A DNA stretch of 64,000 nucleotides from Streptomyces sp. ITFR-16 (GCF_031844705.1 NZ_CP134609.1:7750001-7814000); one strand, 5' to 3'; shown: positions 44,253-53,005, counted from the stretch's first letter. Program-made: numbers and translations. Notes: generated by a model not told the origin, from the sequence alone.

Positions 44253-44350
44253 CTGTCCTGCGTGCCGTTCCGCCGGGCACACCTCCACCCTGCCGGGACC
44301 TCAGGGCGCCCCGTAGTGGCCCGATGGCCACGGAATGAAAGAATCGGGTC

Positions 44351-45328
44351 ATGCACCGCGTCGGCGTTCTGGCCCTGGAAGGCGTCTTCGCCTTCGAACT
44401 CGGCATTCCCGCACGGATCTTCGGAGCCGCCCGTGACGGCGCGGGGAACCCCCTCTACTCCGTGACCACGTGCAGCCTCGACGGCGGCCCCGTCCGCACC
44501 GAGGCCGACTACCGGCTCACCGTCCCGCACGACGCCTCCCTACTGGCTGCCGTCGACACGGTCGTCATCCCGCCTTCCCACGCCCTGGGCCCGATCCGCG
44601 ACGAGGGCCGCCTGCCCGGTCCGCTGCGCGAGGCCCTGGCCGCCGTCCGCCCCGGAACCCGGATGGTGGCGATCTGCACGGGCACCTACGTCCTGGCCGC
44701 CGCGGGGCTGCTCGACGGCCGCCCGGCCACCACCCACTGGCGCGAGGCGGACCGCCTGCAGCGCATGTTCACCACCGCGCGCATCGACCCCGGCGTCCTC
44801 TTCGTCGACGACGGCGACCTCCTCACCTCCGCCGGTGTGGCCGCCGGTGTCGACCTGTGCCTGCACATCGTCCGCCGGGACCACGGCAGCGAGACCGCCA
44901 ACGAGGTCGCCCGCTCCTGCGTCGTCCCGCCCTGGCGCGACGGCGGCCAGGCCCAGTACATCCGGCGCCCCGTGCCCGATCCCGCCGGCTCCGGCACCGC
45001 CCCCACCCGGGCCTGGGTCCTGGAACGCCTCGCCGACCCCGTCACCCTGGCGGACATGGCCGCGCACGCCCACGTCAGCGTGCGCACCTTCACCCGCCGC
45101 TTCCGCGACGAGGTCGGCACCAGCCCGGGCCAGTGGCTCGTCCGTCAGCGCGTCGACCTGGCCCGCCATCTCCTGGAGACGACGGACTGGCCCGTCGACC
45201 GAGTCGCCGAACGGGCGGGGCTCGGTACGGGCGTGTCCCTGCGCCGGCACCTCCATGCCGCCCTCGGGGTCACACCCCTGGCCTACCGCCGCACGTTCCG
45301 CCCCACGTCCCCGTCCACAGGCTTCTGA
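44351..45328 (+). CDS. GlxA-family AraC-type transcriptional regulator
   Basis: 325 residues. The N-terminal DJ-1/PfpI-like domain reads RVGVLALEGVFAFELGIPAR with the nucleophile-elbow segment MVAICTGTYVLAAAGLLDGR; the C-terminal AraC-type double helix-turn-helix contains VSVRTFTRRFRDEVGTSPGQ, then DWPVDRVAERAGLGTGVSLR. Such regulators sense small metabolites or peptides through the first domain. It is divergent from the quinone oxidoreductase, its likely target. The 220 bases after its end hold no convincing gene. Confidence 0.92.
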   Translation: MHRVGVLALEGVFAFELGIPARIFGAARDGAGNPLYSVTTCSLDGGPVRTEADYRLTVPHDASLLAAVDTVVIPPSHALGPIRDEGRLPGPLREALAAVRPGTRMVAICTGTYVLAAAGLLDGRPATTHWREADRLQRMFTTARIDPGVLFVDDGDLLTSAGVAAGVDLCLHIVRRDHGSETANEVARSCVVPPWRDGGQAQYIRRPVPDPAGSGTAPTRAWVLERLADPVTLADMAAHAHVSVRTFTRRFRDEVGTSPGQWLVRQRVDLARHLLETTDWPVDRVAERAGLGTGVSLRRHLHAALGVTPLAYRRTFRPTSPSTGF

Positions 45329-45552
45329 GAGGTCCGGACCGGGTCCGGAATCACCGTGGATACGCTTCACCGCGCGCGGAACGGATACGTAAAGTGCGAG
45401 CGCCCCGGAGCCGTGCGAGCCCGGGCCGCCCCTGCCGTGCGGACCACGGTTCGAGGGGCCGAGGGCCGGGGGCGACGACGGCGGACGCTACGGATTCCAC
45501 CGCGACGAGCTGTACTTCCTCAGCTGCGTCCGTACGCGTGATGCCACCGCGC

Positions 45553-46227
45553 CTACTCCGTGGGTCCGGGAGGGCTCGGCTTCCACTGGTCCCAGTGCAG
45601 GACGTGCTCACGGGGGATCCGGCGGGCCGGCTTGAAGTCGGTGCCGATGGTGTAGGCGAGCGGGAGGAACGCGGCCAGCATGACCTCGTCGTACGGAACG
45701 CCGAGCACCCCGGCCAGCTCCCGCTCCAGCGGCCCCTGAGCCGTCGTCCACGTCGTGCCCAGGCCACGGGCCCGGGCGGCGAGCATGAAGCTCCACACCG
45801 CAGGCAGGATCGAGCCCCAGGCCCCCGCCTGCGTGGCCACCGGGGCGTGATCGGTGCGCCCTTCCACGGCGGGGATGACGAAGACGGGGACCCGGTGGAT
45901 GTGGGCGGCCAGGTGCCGCAGGCCGTCGAAGACGCGCTCGGTGGAGGCGGAGTGGTAGTTCATGCGCCACGCGTCGCGCTCGGTCAGCGGCTGGCCGGAG
46001 GCCAGGGGGAGGGACCGCAGGAAGATGTCGGCCACGGCCCGACGCTGGGCGGGTTCGGTGACGACGACGAAGTGCCAGCGCTGCCGGTTGCGTCCGGTCG
46101 GCGCCTGCGTCGCCAGGTCCACGCACTCCTCGATCAGGGAGCGGGGGACCGGCCGGTCCAGGTCCAGGCGCTTGCGTACCGCGCGTGTGGTCGAAAGGAG
46201 CTGATCGGGGGTCAGGTCCAGAGTCAT
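45553..46227 (-). CDS. Nitroreductase family flavoprotein
   Basis: 224 residues from ATG 46227, with GAGGAAG upstream. TTRAVRKRLDLDRPVPRSLI and EECVDLATQAPTGRNRQRWH are the FMN-binding start of the nitroreductase family; GLGTTWTTAQGPLERELAGV and YDEVMLAAFLPLAY are the C-terminal blocks. It uses NAD(P)H to reduce nitro groups, quinones or enones. It is divergent from a MarR-family regulator across a 214-base region with repeated TCTG/CAGA-type motifs. Confidence 0.92.
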   Translation of the reverse strand: MTLDLTPDQLLSTTRAVRKRLDLDRPVPRSLIEECVDLATQAPTGRNRQRWHFVVVTEPAQRRAVADIFLRSLPLASGQPLTERDAWRMNYHSASTERVFDGLRHLAAHIHRVPVFVIPAVEGRTDHAPVATQAGAWGSILPAVWSFMLAARARGLGTTWTTAQGPLERELAGVLGVPYDEVMLAAFLPLAYTIGTDFKPARRIPREHVLHWDQWKPSPPGPTE

Positions 46228-46308
46228 ACGGCTTCCTCGCTTCTGTCTCGCTCGAACGGTGAGGTCGGACGGTGAGGTCGGGTGGGTCGGACGCGCCGGA
46301 TATCCATC

Positions 46309-46392
46309 TCTGCGCAGACAATCTGGTGGCAGATGATTTGGGATCATGCAAATGCGATGAGTGGCATGCAAACAATCTGAGCGCAGACGAAT
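46309..46392. promoter_or_regulatory. Probable MarR operator region
   Basis: The AT-rich centre of the nitroreductase/MarR intergenic region carries CAGACAATCTG (46315-46325), CAGATGATTTG (46330-46340) and CAAACAATCTG (46369-46379), all fitting CARAYNATYTG on one strand or the other, plus TCTGCGCAGA (46309-46318). Repeated short palindromic elements between a regulator and a divergent target are typical of MarR binding. Confidence 0.45.
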
Positions 46393-46441
46393 CTTGGTAG
46401 GGTGGCCGCCGACCGCAGCAGTAACCGAGGAGGCCGGTCGC

Positions 46442-46891
46442 ATGTCAGCCAGAGCCGCGGACCGCGGGTCCGTGTACTTTCCGAGGCTCGCCGCCGAGCG
46501 CCTGGACATCGCGCTCTGCCGGGCATCGAGCGCCGTCGCCCGCGCGGCGGAGGCCCGGGCGAACGAGACCGGGATCGGGGTCGGCCAGCACCTGGTGCTC
46601 AAGATGCTCGCCGCCGTAGGCCCCAGCTCGCAGCGGGTCCTGAGCGACGAACTGCGCATCGACCGCAGCGTCATGGTCGGCCTCTGCGACAGCCTGGAAC
46701 AGGCGGGGCACGTACGGCGCGAGCGCGACGCGGGGGACCGCCGCGCCTACGCCGTCACGCTCACCGACTCCGGCCGCCGCCTGCTCGACCGCGCGGAGGA
46801 CCTGGTCCCCGCCTTCCTCTACGACACGTTCAAGGATCTCACCCCCGCCGAACGCGAGCAGCTCTCGACGCTCCTCGGCAAGCTCCTGTAG
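46442..46891 (+). CDS. MarR-family transcriptional regulator
   Basis: 149 residues from ATG 46442 with GAGGAGG upstream. The winged helix is SSQRVLSDELRIDRSVMVGL, DSLEQAGHVRRERDAGDRRA and YAVTLTDSGRRLL, with the wing Arg-Asp-Arg typical of MarR. The flanking helices form the dimer. It is divergent from the nitroreductase gene and probably represses it until a phenolic, quinone or nitro compound binds. Confidence 0.93.
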   Translation: MSARAADRGSVYFPRLAAERLDIALCRASSAVARAAEARANETGIGVGQHLVLKMLAAVGPSSQRVLSDELRIDRSVMVGLCDSLEQAGHVRRERDAGDRRAYAVTLTDSGRRLLDRAEDLVPAFLYDTFKDLTPAEREQLSTLLGKLL

Positions 46892-46921
46892 CGCCGGGGG
46901 CCGCCGGACCCGGCTGACCGC

Positions 46922-47710
46922 TCAGCCCGCGTCCACCATGGCCGGCCCCCAGGGGGCCGGCCCCGCGCCCTGTGCCCAGGCGTCGAGCGAGGCGGCGTCC
47001 ACACAGCGGATGCCGCAGGCCTCCGCGTACTCCAGGGCCGGCGCGGTGAACTCACTGGTCGTCACCACGGCGGCGAGCTGGGCTCCGTGCACCGTCCAGC
47101 ACGTACCCCCGAAGCGCTGCAGATCCTGGGAGCCCACCTTGTGTCCCGGCCCGTACTGCTTGCACTGCAGGACGACGCGCCGCCCGTCGGGTGCGACGGC
47201 GAGGACATCGGCACCGAGGTCGCCGGCGCCGCCGACCACCTCGACCTCCTGACAGCCGTCCCGTTCGCACAACGCCGCGACCGCCGCCTCGAATCCATCG
47301 GGATCGAGGGCGCCGAAGTCCGGGGCGGGCGCGGACAGCACGGCGGTGAACCCGTCCTGCGCGGGGGAGGGGGCGGGCAGGACATCGGCCGCCGGGTCCG
47401 CCCCGCCGCCGGTCACCGCCGCCCCGACGGGTTCCTCGTCGCGCCGGGCCGTTCCCGCACGGGCCGCGCGCCGCAGTTCACGGGTCCGGGGCATCGCCCG
47501 GAACAGGGTGTAGAGGAGGGGAACGGCGAGAAGGGCCAGCAGGACGGCGGCGACCGGATGGGCCCCGGCCCAGTGGGCGAAGCGGACGAAGAGCAGAGCG
47601 GCGCCGCAGAGCAGAGCGCCGGTCAGGGCAAGGGCAACGAAGGGACCGCGGAGCGAACCCGCCGCCCCGCGATGGTCGTTCGAGTCGATTCTCTTCGCCC
47701 GTATCGTCAC
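46922..47710 (-). CDS. Membrane-anchored Mrr-type restriction endonuclease-like protein
   Basis: 262 residues from GTG 47710, with GGGAGGG upstream. Two transmembrane helices (GPFVALALTGALLCGAALLF and HPVAAVLLALLAVPLLYTLF) come first, then a linker, then the nuclease-like domain: FEAAVAALCERDGCQEVEVV, DLGADVLAVAPDGRRVVLQC with K following (the D...QxK core of the PD-(D/E)XK Mrr domain) and DLQRFGGTCWTVHGAQLAAV. Membrane-bound Mrr-like proteins are recurrent in actinomycetes and their target is unknown: defence against incoming DNA is possible but unproven. Confidence 0.82.
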   Translation of the reverse strand: MTIRAKRIDSNDHRGAAGSLRGPFVALALTGALLCGAALLFVRFAHWAGAHPVAAVLLALLAVPLLYTLFRAMPRTRELRRAARAGTARRDEEPVGAAVTGGGADPAADVLPAPSPAQDGFTAVLSAPAPDFGALDPDGFEAAVAALCERDGCQEVEVVGGAGDLGADVLAVAPDGRRVVLQCKQYGPGHKVGSQDLQRFGGTCWTVHGAQLAAVVTTSEFTAPALEYAEACGIRCVDAASLDAWAQGAGPAPWGPAMVDAG

Positions 47711-47888
47711 GGACCCTCCCTCGCATCGGCACAAACGTCTTCGCCCGCACCTGCCCCGAACTCCCCAAACCATGATCACTAGGACCGGAGTCGCGCCGAA
47801 ACACCTGGGCGCTGAGCGGGCGGTGCCGGTATCGTCCGGTCTTCCGGCCCCGCCGCACCGCGCGCCCCGCCTTCAGAGAGCGACAGAG

Positions 47889-48242
47889 ATGACCAGCCGC
47901 CGAGTGACCACGACCCTCTGGCGCCCCACCGGCCCCAAGGAGCTGGACCTGGTCCGCGAGCTGGACTGGCGTGCCTGGCCGCCCCGTCTGCCCGAGCAGC
48001 CGATCTTCTACCCGGTGCTCAACGAGGACTACGCGATCAGGATCGCGCGCGACTGGAACGTGAAGCACGACGGTGCCGGCTTCGTCACGCGCTTCGAGGT
48101 CGAGACGGACTTCCTGGCCCGGTATCCCGTCCAGCAGGCCGGCGGGCGGACGATCCTCGAACTCTGGGTCCCGGCCGAGGAGCTGGACGACTTCAACGCC
48201 CACATCGTCGGCGAGATCCAGGTGGTCCACGAGTTCCGCTGA
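47889..48242 (+). CDS. Hypothetical protein, conserved in Streptomyces
   Basis: 117 residues from ATG 47889. TTTLWRPTGPKELDLVRELD, WPPRLPEQPIFYPVLNEDYA and IARDWNVKHDGAGFVTRFEV are characteristic blocks of a conserved actinobacterial family that databases often label ADP-ribosylation/crystallin J1-like; that label rests on weak similarity and I see no ADP-ribosyl-hydrolase motifs here. It is cytoplasmic. It is divergent from the membrane nuclease gene. Confidence 0.75.
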   Translation: MTSRRVTTTLWRPTGPKELDLVRELDWRAWPPRLPEQPIFYPVLNEDYAIRIARDWNVKHDGAGFVTRFEVETDFLARYPVQQAGGRTILELWVPAEELDDFNAHIVGEIQVVHEFR

Positions 48243-48465
48243 GGCGGCGGGAACCCGGGCCCTCACCGCTCGCCCTGTCGACAGCCGTCCTGTTCCTGTC
48301 GCACACCTCCACCCTCTGAGGACGTCCCGGGGCTGCCACATCCCGGCGCCCGCATGGCCGCTTTTGATCTGACTGTCACTACATCGGGCCGACTATGAGT
48401 GATTGTCTGCCTACGGCCGCACCACCTCATAAGGTCGGGCCAGTTGACGGGAAGGAGACTCAGCG

Positions 48466-48954
48466 ATGATCCATGACCTGACCGAGCTGACCCATGTCGC
48501 CCAAGTACTGGAAGAGGCGCACTGCCTGCTGAAGGCGGAGCAGGAGCGCCTGGAGAAGCACTACGGTCCGACTCCGTACGGCGACACCGTCGCCGGCAGC
48601 CCCACGCAGACGCTGCACGGCATCCGGGATCTCGCCTCGGCCGTGACCGACAAGGTCAAGTGGGTCGCTCTGGCCGCCGGGTACGCGGCGGTGGGCCTGG
48701 ACCAACGGGCCGTTCACGCGCTGAAGCTGGCGAAGATGAACCCGGTGTCCTTCCCCGACGGGGCCGACCGGATGGCGCGCCCCCTCGGCGCGGACGCCAT
48801 CCGGGCGATGGAGATGGTGCGCGACCTCGGCTTCTTCAACGAGGGCGTCCGGGACGCGATCGACGTGGCCATCGCCGCCCCGGAGGCGACGTATCCGCCG
48901 GCCGACTGGAGTACGTACGAGAAGCAACTGCGCCCCCGCACCCCGCAGAGCTGA
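48466..48954 (+). CDS. Hypothetical helical protein
   Basis: 162 residues, ATG 48466 with AAGGAG 8 bases upstream. Mostly helical: LTHVAQVLEEAHCLLKAEQE, HGIRDLASAVTDKVKWVALA and AIRAMEMVRDLGFFNEGVRD. No membrane segment, signal or recognised domain. The 223 bases before it show no gene. It is convergent with the TetR gene. Confidence 0.7.
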   Translation: MIHDLTELTHVAQVLEEAHCLLKAEQERLEKHYGPTPYGDTVAGSPTQTLHGIRDLASAVTDKVKWVALAAGYAAVGLDQRAVHALKLAKMNPVSFPDGADRMARPLGADAIRAMEMVRDLGFFNEGVRDAIDVAIAAPEATYPPADWSTYEKQLRPRTPQS

Positions 48955-49021
48955 CACCGCTGCGGACGGGCGCCGCGGCTTCGGCGCGCCGGGCGGGACC
49001 GCGCAGGCCGTGCGCACACGC

Positions 49022-49585
49022 CTATGTGCCGGTGGTGCCGATTCCCGCGACGGCGATCCGGAAGGCGCGGTCCGCCCGGGCTGCAGGGTCGGAGTACTTC
49101 TCGGTGGCCAGGGCGATGCCGATGATCAGTGTGAGCAGATCGTCGATGGTGATGTCCGCCCGGACACCCCGGTCGGCGATGGCTCTGCGCAGCAGCGCGT
49201 CGCCGGCCGCCCCGAGGTCCGCCGCGCAGGAGTCCTGGGCGGCCTCGTCCTGGAGGGGCTGGTACGCGAGGACGTCCGCCAGGCCGCGCGCGGCGAGCGA
49301 GTAGGCGAGCAGCTCGCGCAGCCACTCCAGCAGCGCCGCCCGGCTGTCCTGCTCGCCGCAGAGTGTGCGGGCGCGCTCGCACAGGGCGTGGACGCGCTGC
49401 CTGAAGACGGCTTCGAGCAAGGCCTTGCGGGTGGGGAAGTGGCGCCGCACGGTGGCCGACCCCACGCCTGCGGTGCGGGCGATCTGCTCCAGGGAGGCCT
49501 GGGCCCCTCGAGCGGCCACCTCGGCCTCGGCCACGGCGAGGATGTGCGCGTAATTGCGGCGGGCGTCCGAGCGCTGGCCGGTCAT
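49022..49585 (-). CDS. TetR-family transcriptional regulator
   Basis: 187 residues from ATG 49585 with GGGGAG upstream. The N-terminal helix-turn-helix reads YAHILAVAEAEVAARGAQAS, then LEQIARTAGVGSATVRRHFP and TRKALLEAVF. The ligand domain follows the SBP/TetR C-terminal pattern. It is divergent from the NmrA-like gene; a perfect 21-bp palindrome at 49638-49658 between them is the likely operator for both. Confidence 0.93.
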   Translation of the reverse strand: MTGQRSDARRNYAHILAVAEAEVAARGAQASLEQIARTAGVGSATVRRHFPTRKALLEAVFRQRVHALCERARTLCGEQDSRAALLEWLRELLAYSLAARGLADVLAYQPLQDEAAQDSCAADLGAAGDALLRRAIADRGVRADITIDDLLTLIIGIALATEKYSDPAARADRAFRIAVAGIGTTGT

Positions 49586-49637
49586 GTTCTCCCCAACGTT
49601 GATAAGTGGTGGCCCCCGCCGTATCGTAGCGAACATG

Positions 49638-49658
49638 AAACGGCGGGCCCCGCCGTTT
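49638..49658. promoter_or_regulatory. TetR operator palindrome
   Basis: AAACGGCGGG and CCCGCCGTTT flank a single central C: a perfect 21-bp palindrome midway between the divergent TetR and NmrA-like genes. A looser CGCCGT further left (near 49617) could be half of an additional site. Confidence 0.65.
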
Positions 49659-49707
49659 TGTGTCCGCAGCAGCACGTGCGTGCGCGGGACCCTGAGGAGA
49701 CGGACTC

Positions 49708-50631
49708 ATGACCACTGCCGCAACACCGGTTCTCGTCGTCGGCGCCACGGGCCGGCAAGGAGGAGCCACCGCCCGCGCCCTGCTCGCCCAGGGCACACCG
49801 GTCCGCGCCCTGGTACGCGACCCGAGCGCGCCGCGCGCACGAGCCGTCGAGGAACTCGGCGCACAACTGGTCGTGGGCGACCTCACCGACCCGGCGACCC
49901 TGAAGACCGCCGTGGACGGGGTGCGAGCCGTCTTCTCCGTGCAGATGCCCGCATACATCGGGCCGGGATTCGACTTCGCCGGCGAGGTCGAACAGGCGGA
50001 CAACCTCATGACCGCCGCGCGAGCCGCAGGGGTGCGGCAGTTCGTCCAGTCCTCCACCAGCGGAGTGGGGCAGCACGTCGATGCTCCAGGCTGGGCCGAA
50101 GGGCGATGGGCCGTCATGGAGACCCCGCTCGGCACGAAGGCCGCGATCCAGGACCGGCTGCGCGAACTCGACTTCCCCTGCTGGACGTTGCTCAAGCCGT
50201 CGTTCTTCATGGAGAACTTCGAGCCATCCATGCGGTTCTACTTCCCGCGCGGCGTCGAAGGCGGTCTGGTCACCGTCCTCAAACCCGGCACGCACCTGGC
50301 ACTCGTAGCGGCCAAGGACGTCGGCCGCGCCGCGGCGGCCGCCTTCTCCGCACCCGCCGACTTCCACCGGCTGGAACTGGAACTCGCCAGCGACTACCTG
50401 ACCATGACCGAGATCGCCGCTGTCCTCTCCCGTGCTCTGGGAGTCCCCGTGAGCGCGCCGGACATGACCGAGGAACAGGCCCGTGCCGCCGGCATGGGAG
50501 ACATGGGCGCGACCCACGAGTTCATGGAGGTGGTCGGCCAGCCGGCCCGTCCGGAGTTCGCCCGCGCCCTGGGCATCGACCTGACCAGCTTCGAGCAGTG
50601 GGCGCAAGAAACGCTGACGGCCACCGCCTGA
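49708..50631 (+). CDS. NmrA-like NAD(P)-binding protein
   Basis: 307 residues, ATG 49708 (GGAGAC upstream). VLVVGATGRQGGATARALLA is the GxxGxxG Rossmann loop of atypical short-chain dehydrogenases; VRALVRDPSAPRARAVEELG and VRQFVQSSTSGVGQHVDAPG continue the NmrA/HSCARG pattern; SSTSG replaces the usual catalytic Tyr-x3-Lys, so it may sense NADP rather than catalyse. It is probably repressed by the divergent TetR protein. Confidence 0.9.
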   Translation: MTTAATPVLVVGATGRQGGATARALLAQGTPVRALVRDPSAPRARAVEELGAQLVVGDLTDPATLKTAVDGVRAVFSVQMPAYIGPGFDFAGEVEQADNLMTAARAAGVRQFVQSSTSGVGQHVDAPGWAEGRWAVMETPLGTKAAIQDRLRELDFPCWTLLKPSFFMENFEPSMRFYFPRGVEGGLVTVLKPGTHLALVAAKDVGRAAAAAFSAPADFHRLELELASDYLTMTEIAAVLSRALGVPVSAPDMTEEQARAAGMGDMGATHEFMEVVGQPARPEFARALGIDLTSFEQWAQETLTATA

Positions 50632-50692
50632 ACACCTCGGGCATCCTGCCGAGCCGTTCACCGAAAGCCGCGCACAGCGCCCGAGCTCCCGC

Positions 50693-51601
50693 TCACGCCG
50701 CCCCGTCGTGGAGGGAGTCCAGCACGGCGAGTTCACCGCCGGACAGACGCAGAGCCCCTGTGGCCACATTCTGAACGAGGTGTTCGAGGTCGCCGGTGCC
50801 GGGGATGGCGAGGACATGGGGGCCTTGGTGCAGCGTCCACGCCAACCGGATCTGGGCTGTGCTCACCCCGTGGGCGCGGGCGATGGCACGCACCTCGCCA
50901 CGGTCGTCGCCGACCGCACCGGCCGTGCGCCCGGTCCCGGCGATCGAATAGAACGGCACGAACGCGATCCGCTGCTCGCCGCAGAGGCGCAGGAACTCCT
51001 TCTGCTCGGGCGACGCACCGAGGCCGTACATGTTCTGGACGCACACCACAGGCGCGATGCTCCGCGCCTCGGCGAGATGGTGGGGGTGGATGTTGGACAG
51101 CCCCAGGTGACGGATGAGTCCGGCCGTACGGAGTTCGGCGAGTGCGCCGAACCGTTCGGCGACGGAATCGGTGCCGACGATCCGCAGGTTCACCACGTCG
51201 AGGTGGTCGCGGCCGAGTTGGCGCAGGTTCTCCTCGACCTGGCCGCGCAGCTGCTGAGGGGTGGCATGGGGCAGCCACGCACCGGAGGGGCCGCGCCCCG
51301 GGCCGACCTTGGTGGTGATGACGAGGTCGTCCGGGTAGGGGGCCAGCGCCCGGTTGATCAGCTCGTTGGCGGAGCGCAGGGGGGAGAAGTAGAACGCGGC
51401 GGTGTCGATGTGGTTCACGCCGAGCCCGACGGCCCGGCGCAGCACACGGACGGCCTCGTCGCGATCGCGCGGTACGGCATCCGTGCCGAACGCCTCGCCG
51501 TGCTGGGGCAGACGCATCGCACCGAACCCGATGCGACGGACGGTGCGGTCACCGAGCGCCCAGGTGCCCGATGCCGCCGCGGTGGTCAATTGTGAGGTCA
51601 T
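50693..51601 (-). CDS. Aldo/keto reductase
   Basis: 302 residues from ATG 51601 (GGAGAT upstream). RRIGFGAMRLPQHGEAF, GVNHIDTAAFYFSPLRSANE (Asp and Tyr of the active site), DLVITTKVGPGRGPSG (Lys) and RHLGLSNIHPHHLAEARSIA are the aldo/keto reductase blocks. VAIPGTGD-like HVLAIPGTGDLEHLVQN binds NADP. The catalytic His position is in LDVVNLRIVG, where His is not obvious, as in many bacterial AKR subfamilies. It is divergent from an ArsR-family regulator with 76 bases between. Confidence 0.92.
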   Translation of the reverse strand: MTSQLTTAAASGTWALGDRTVRRIGFGAMRLPQHGEAFGTDAVPRDRDEAVRVLRRAVGLGVNHIDTAAFYFSPLRSANELINRALAPYPDDLVITTKVGPGRGPSGAWLPHATPQQLRGQVEENLRQLGRDHLDVVNLRIVGTDSVAERFGALAELRTAGLIRHLGLSNIHPHHLAEARSIAPVVCVQNMYGLGASPEQKEFLRLCGEQRIAFVPFYSIAGTGRTAGAVGDDRGEVRAIARAHGVSTAQIRLAWTLHQGPHVLAIPGTGDLEHLVQNVATGALRLSGGELAVLDSLHDGAA

Positions 51602-51677
51602 GGCGAGATGATCTCCACACGGTAGGCTGGCCCGCCATTGATTCGTACATGCCTGAATCCATCGAGGAGGGGTCGAC

Positions 51678-52667
51678 CTGGCAGAGCTGGCGTTCTCGGC
51701 GAGCGACCTCGCACAGGTGCGCTTCACCGTCTCACCGATGTGGGAGGTCGCCCCCGGCTACCGGCTGCTGCGGTCGGCCGCCACGCACCCGGTCCACCGG
51801 CGGTGGGCCGACCAGGTCAGGCCCCGCATGATGGCCGCCGGCCTGGACCGAGGCTGGCTCAGCGAGCTGATCCCGCCCACCGGCTACGTCCCCGACTTCC
51901 TCAACCCGGCCCCTGCCGGACCCGCTCCCGCACCCGAGACGGAGTGGGCGGCGATACGGGCCTCGTCCGCCGACCGGGTACGCCAGGACCTCGACCACCT
52001 GGCCCGCCACCAGGGCAGCCTCGGACCTCTGCTCCGGACCTTGCACGCCGACCCCGAGACCCGCCTGGCCAAGGTCACGGAGGAGATCGAAACGTACTGG
52101 GAACTGGCCCTCGCCCCCTACTGGGCGCGCATCCGGACCGTCCTGGACGCCGACATCTTCCACCGGGCCCGCACGGTCGCCGAGCACGGCGCCGGCCGTC
52201 TCTTCAACGACCTGCACGCCTCGGTGAGCTGGGACGACAACGGACTGCGCATGGCCCGCAGAAAGCAACCGCTGACCCGCCGCACGGCGGGCACCGGCCT
52301 GCTCCTGATCCCGTCCGTCTTCACCGGCCCGGCCCTGCGCACCCGCACCACACCACCGGATCCACCCCAACTCGCCTACCCGGCACGCGGTGTCGGCTCC
52401 CTGTGGCAAGCACGCCCCGCACCCCGGACCGACACCCTCGCCCCCGTACTCGGCCGCACGCGCGCACTCCTGCTGGCCGAGCTGGAATCCCCGGCCTCGA
52501 CCACCGAACTGGCCCACCGCACCGGCCTCTCCCCGGCAGGCGTGTCCCAGTCCCTCACCGCGCTGCGCAACGCGGGCCTCGTCAGCGCCCACCGCACGGG
52601 CCGCTCCGTGCTGTACGCCCGCACCACCGCGGCCGAGGTACTCCTGACCAATCCGTTCCTTCCGTAG
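51678..52667 (+). CDS. ArsR-family (winged helix) regulator with DUF5937-type N-terminus
   Basis: 329 residues if translation begins at the CTG at 51678: LAELAFSASDLAQVRFTVSP is the conserved family start and GAGGAGG lies 7 bases before this CTG, whereas the GTG at 51717 lacks a ribosome binding site and would drop 13 conserved residues. The long N-terminal domain (about 240 residues) binds an unknown signal; the winged helix is SPASTTELAHRTGLSPAGVS and QSLTALRNAGLVSAHRTG. It is divergent from the aldo/keto reductase gene. Confidence 0.85.
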   Translation: MAELAFSASDLAQVRFTVSPMWEVAPGYRLLRSAATHPVHRRWADQVRPRMMAAGLDRGWLSELIPPTGYVPDFLNPAPAGPAPAPETEWAAIRASSADRVRQDLDHLARHQGSLGPLLRTLHADPETRLAKVTEEIETYWELALAPYWARIRTVLDADIFHRARTVAEHGAGRLFNDLHASVSWDDNGLRMARRKQPLTRRTAGTGLLLIPSVFTGPALRTRTTPPDPPQLAYPARGVGSLWQARPAPRTDTLAPVLGRTRALLLAELESPASTTELAHRTGLSPAGVSQSLTALRNAGLVSAHRTGRSVLYARTTAAEVLLTNPFLP

Positions 52668-52768
52668 CTACGGACTACATGTGGAGAGGAGCTGGAAGGG
52701 CTCCGAAAGCACACGACGCGGATCGGGCGCTGACCGGGCACGGACCAGGCACGGATCAGGTGAGGAGC

Positions 52769-53005
52769 ATGACGGACGAGGAATTCGAGAAGCTGATGGC
52801 GCAAGCCTGCACGGAAGCCGATCGCGGACGCCTCTCGCCCGCGGCGGACGAGGAAGGCGAGTACGCGATGCTCGCACGGCACGCCGAATTCGGAGCCTCC
52901 GCGCACTTACGGTGCCGAGCCGGCGCCGCACGGCGGGCACCCTGCCACCCCCGTGTGGAACGTTTCCACGGGCAGGCCGGGACACGGCTCCGTGTGAAAA
53001 ACTGA
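52769..53005 (+). CDS. Small hypothetical protein
   Basis: 78 residues, ATG 52769, with GAGGAG just upstream. It begins MTDEEFEKLMAQACTEADRG, an acidic helical segment, continues EYAMLARHAEFGA and ends in a Cys- and Arg-rich tail unlike the first part, so the original reading frame may have ended earlier or shifted. The ARHAEFG motif echoes the small protein at 559. Function unknown. Confidence 0.5.
   Translation: MTDEEFEKLMAQACTEADRGRLSPAADEEGEYAMLARHAEFGASAHLRCRAGAARRAPCHPRVERFHGQAGTRLRVKN

Noticed and set aside
45362..45541. Short forward frame after the GlxA-type regulator
   Set aside because: Arg-rich, no ribosome binding site and no recognisable motif; treated as non-coding.
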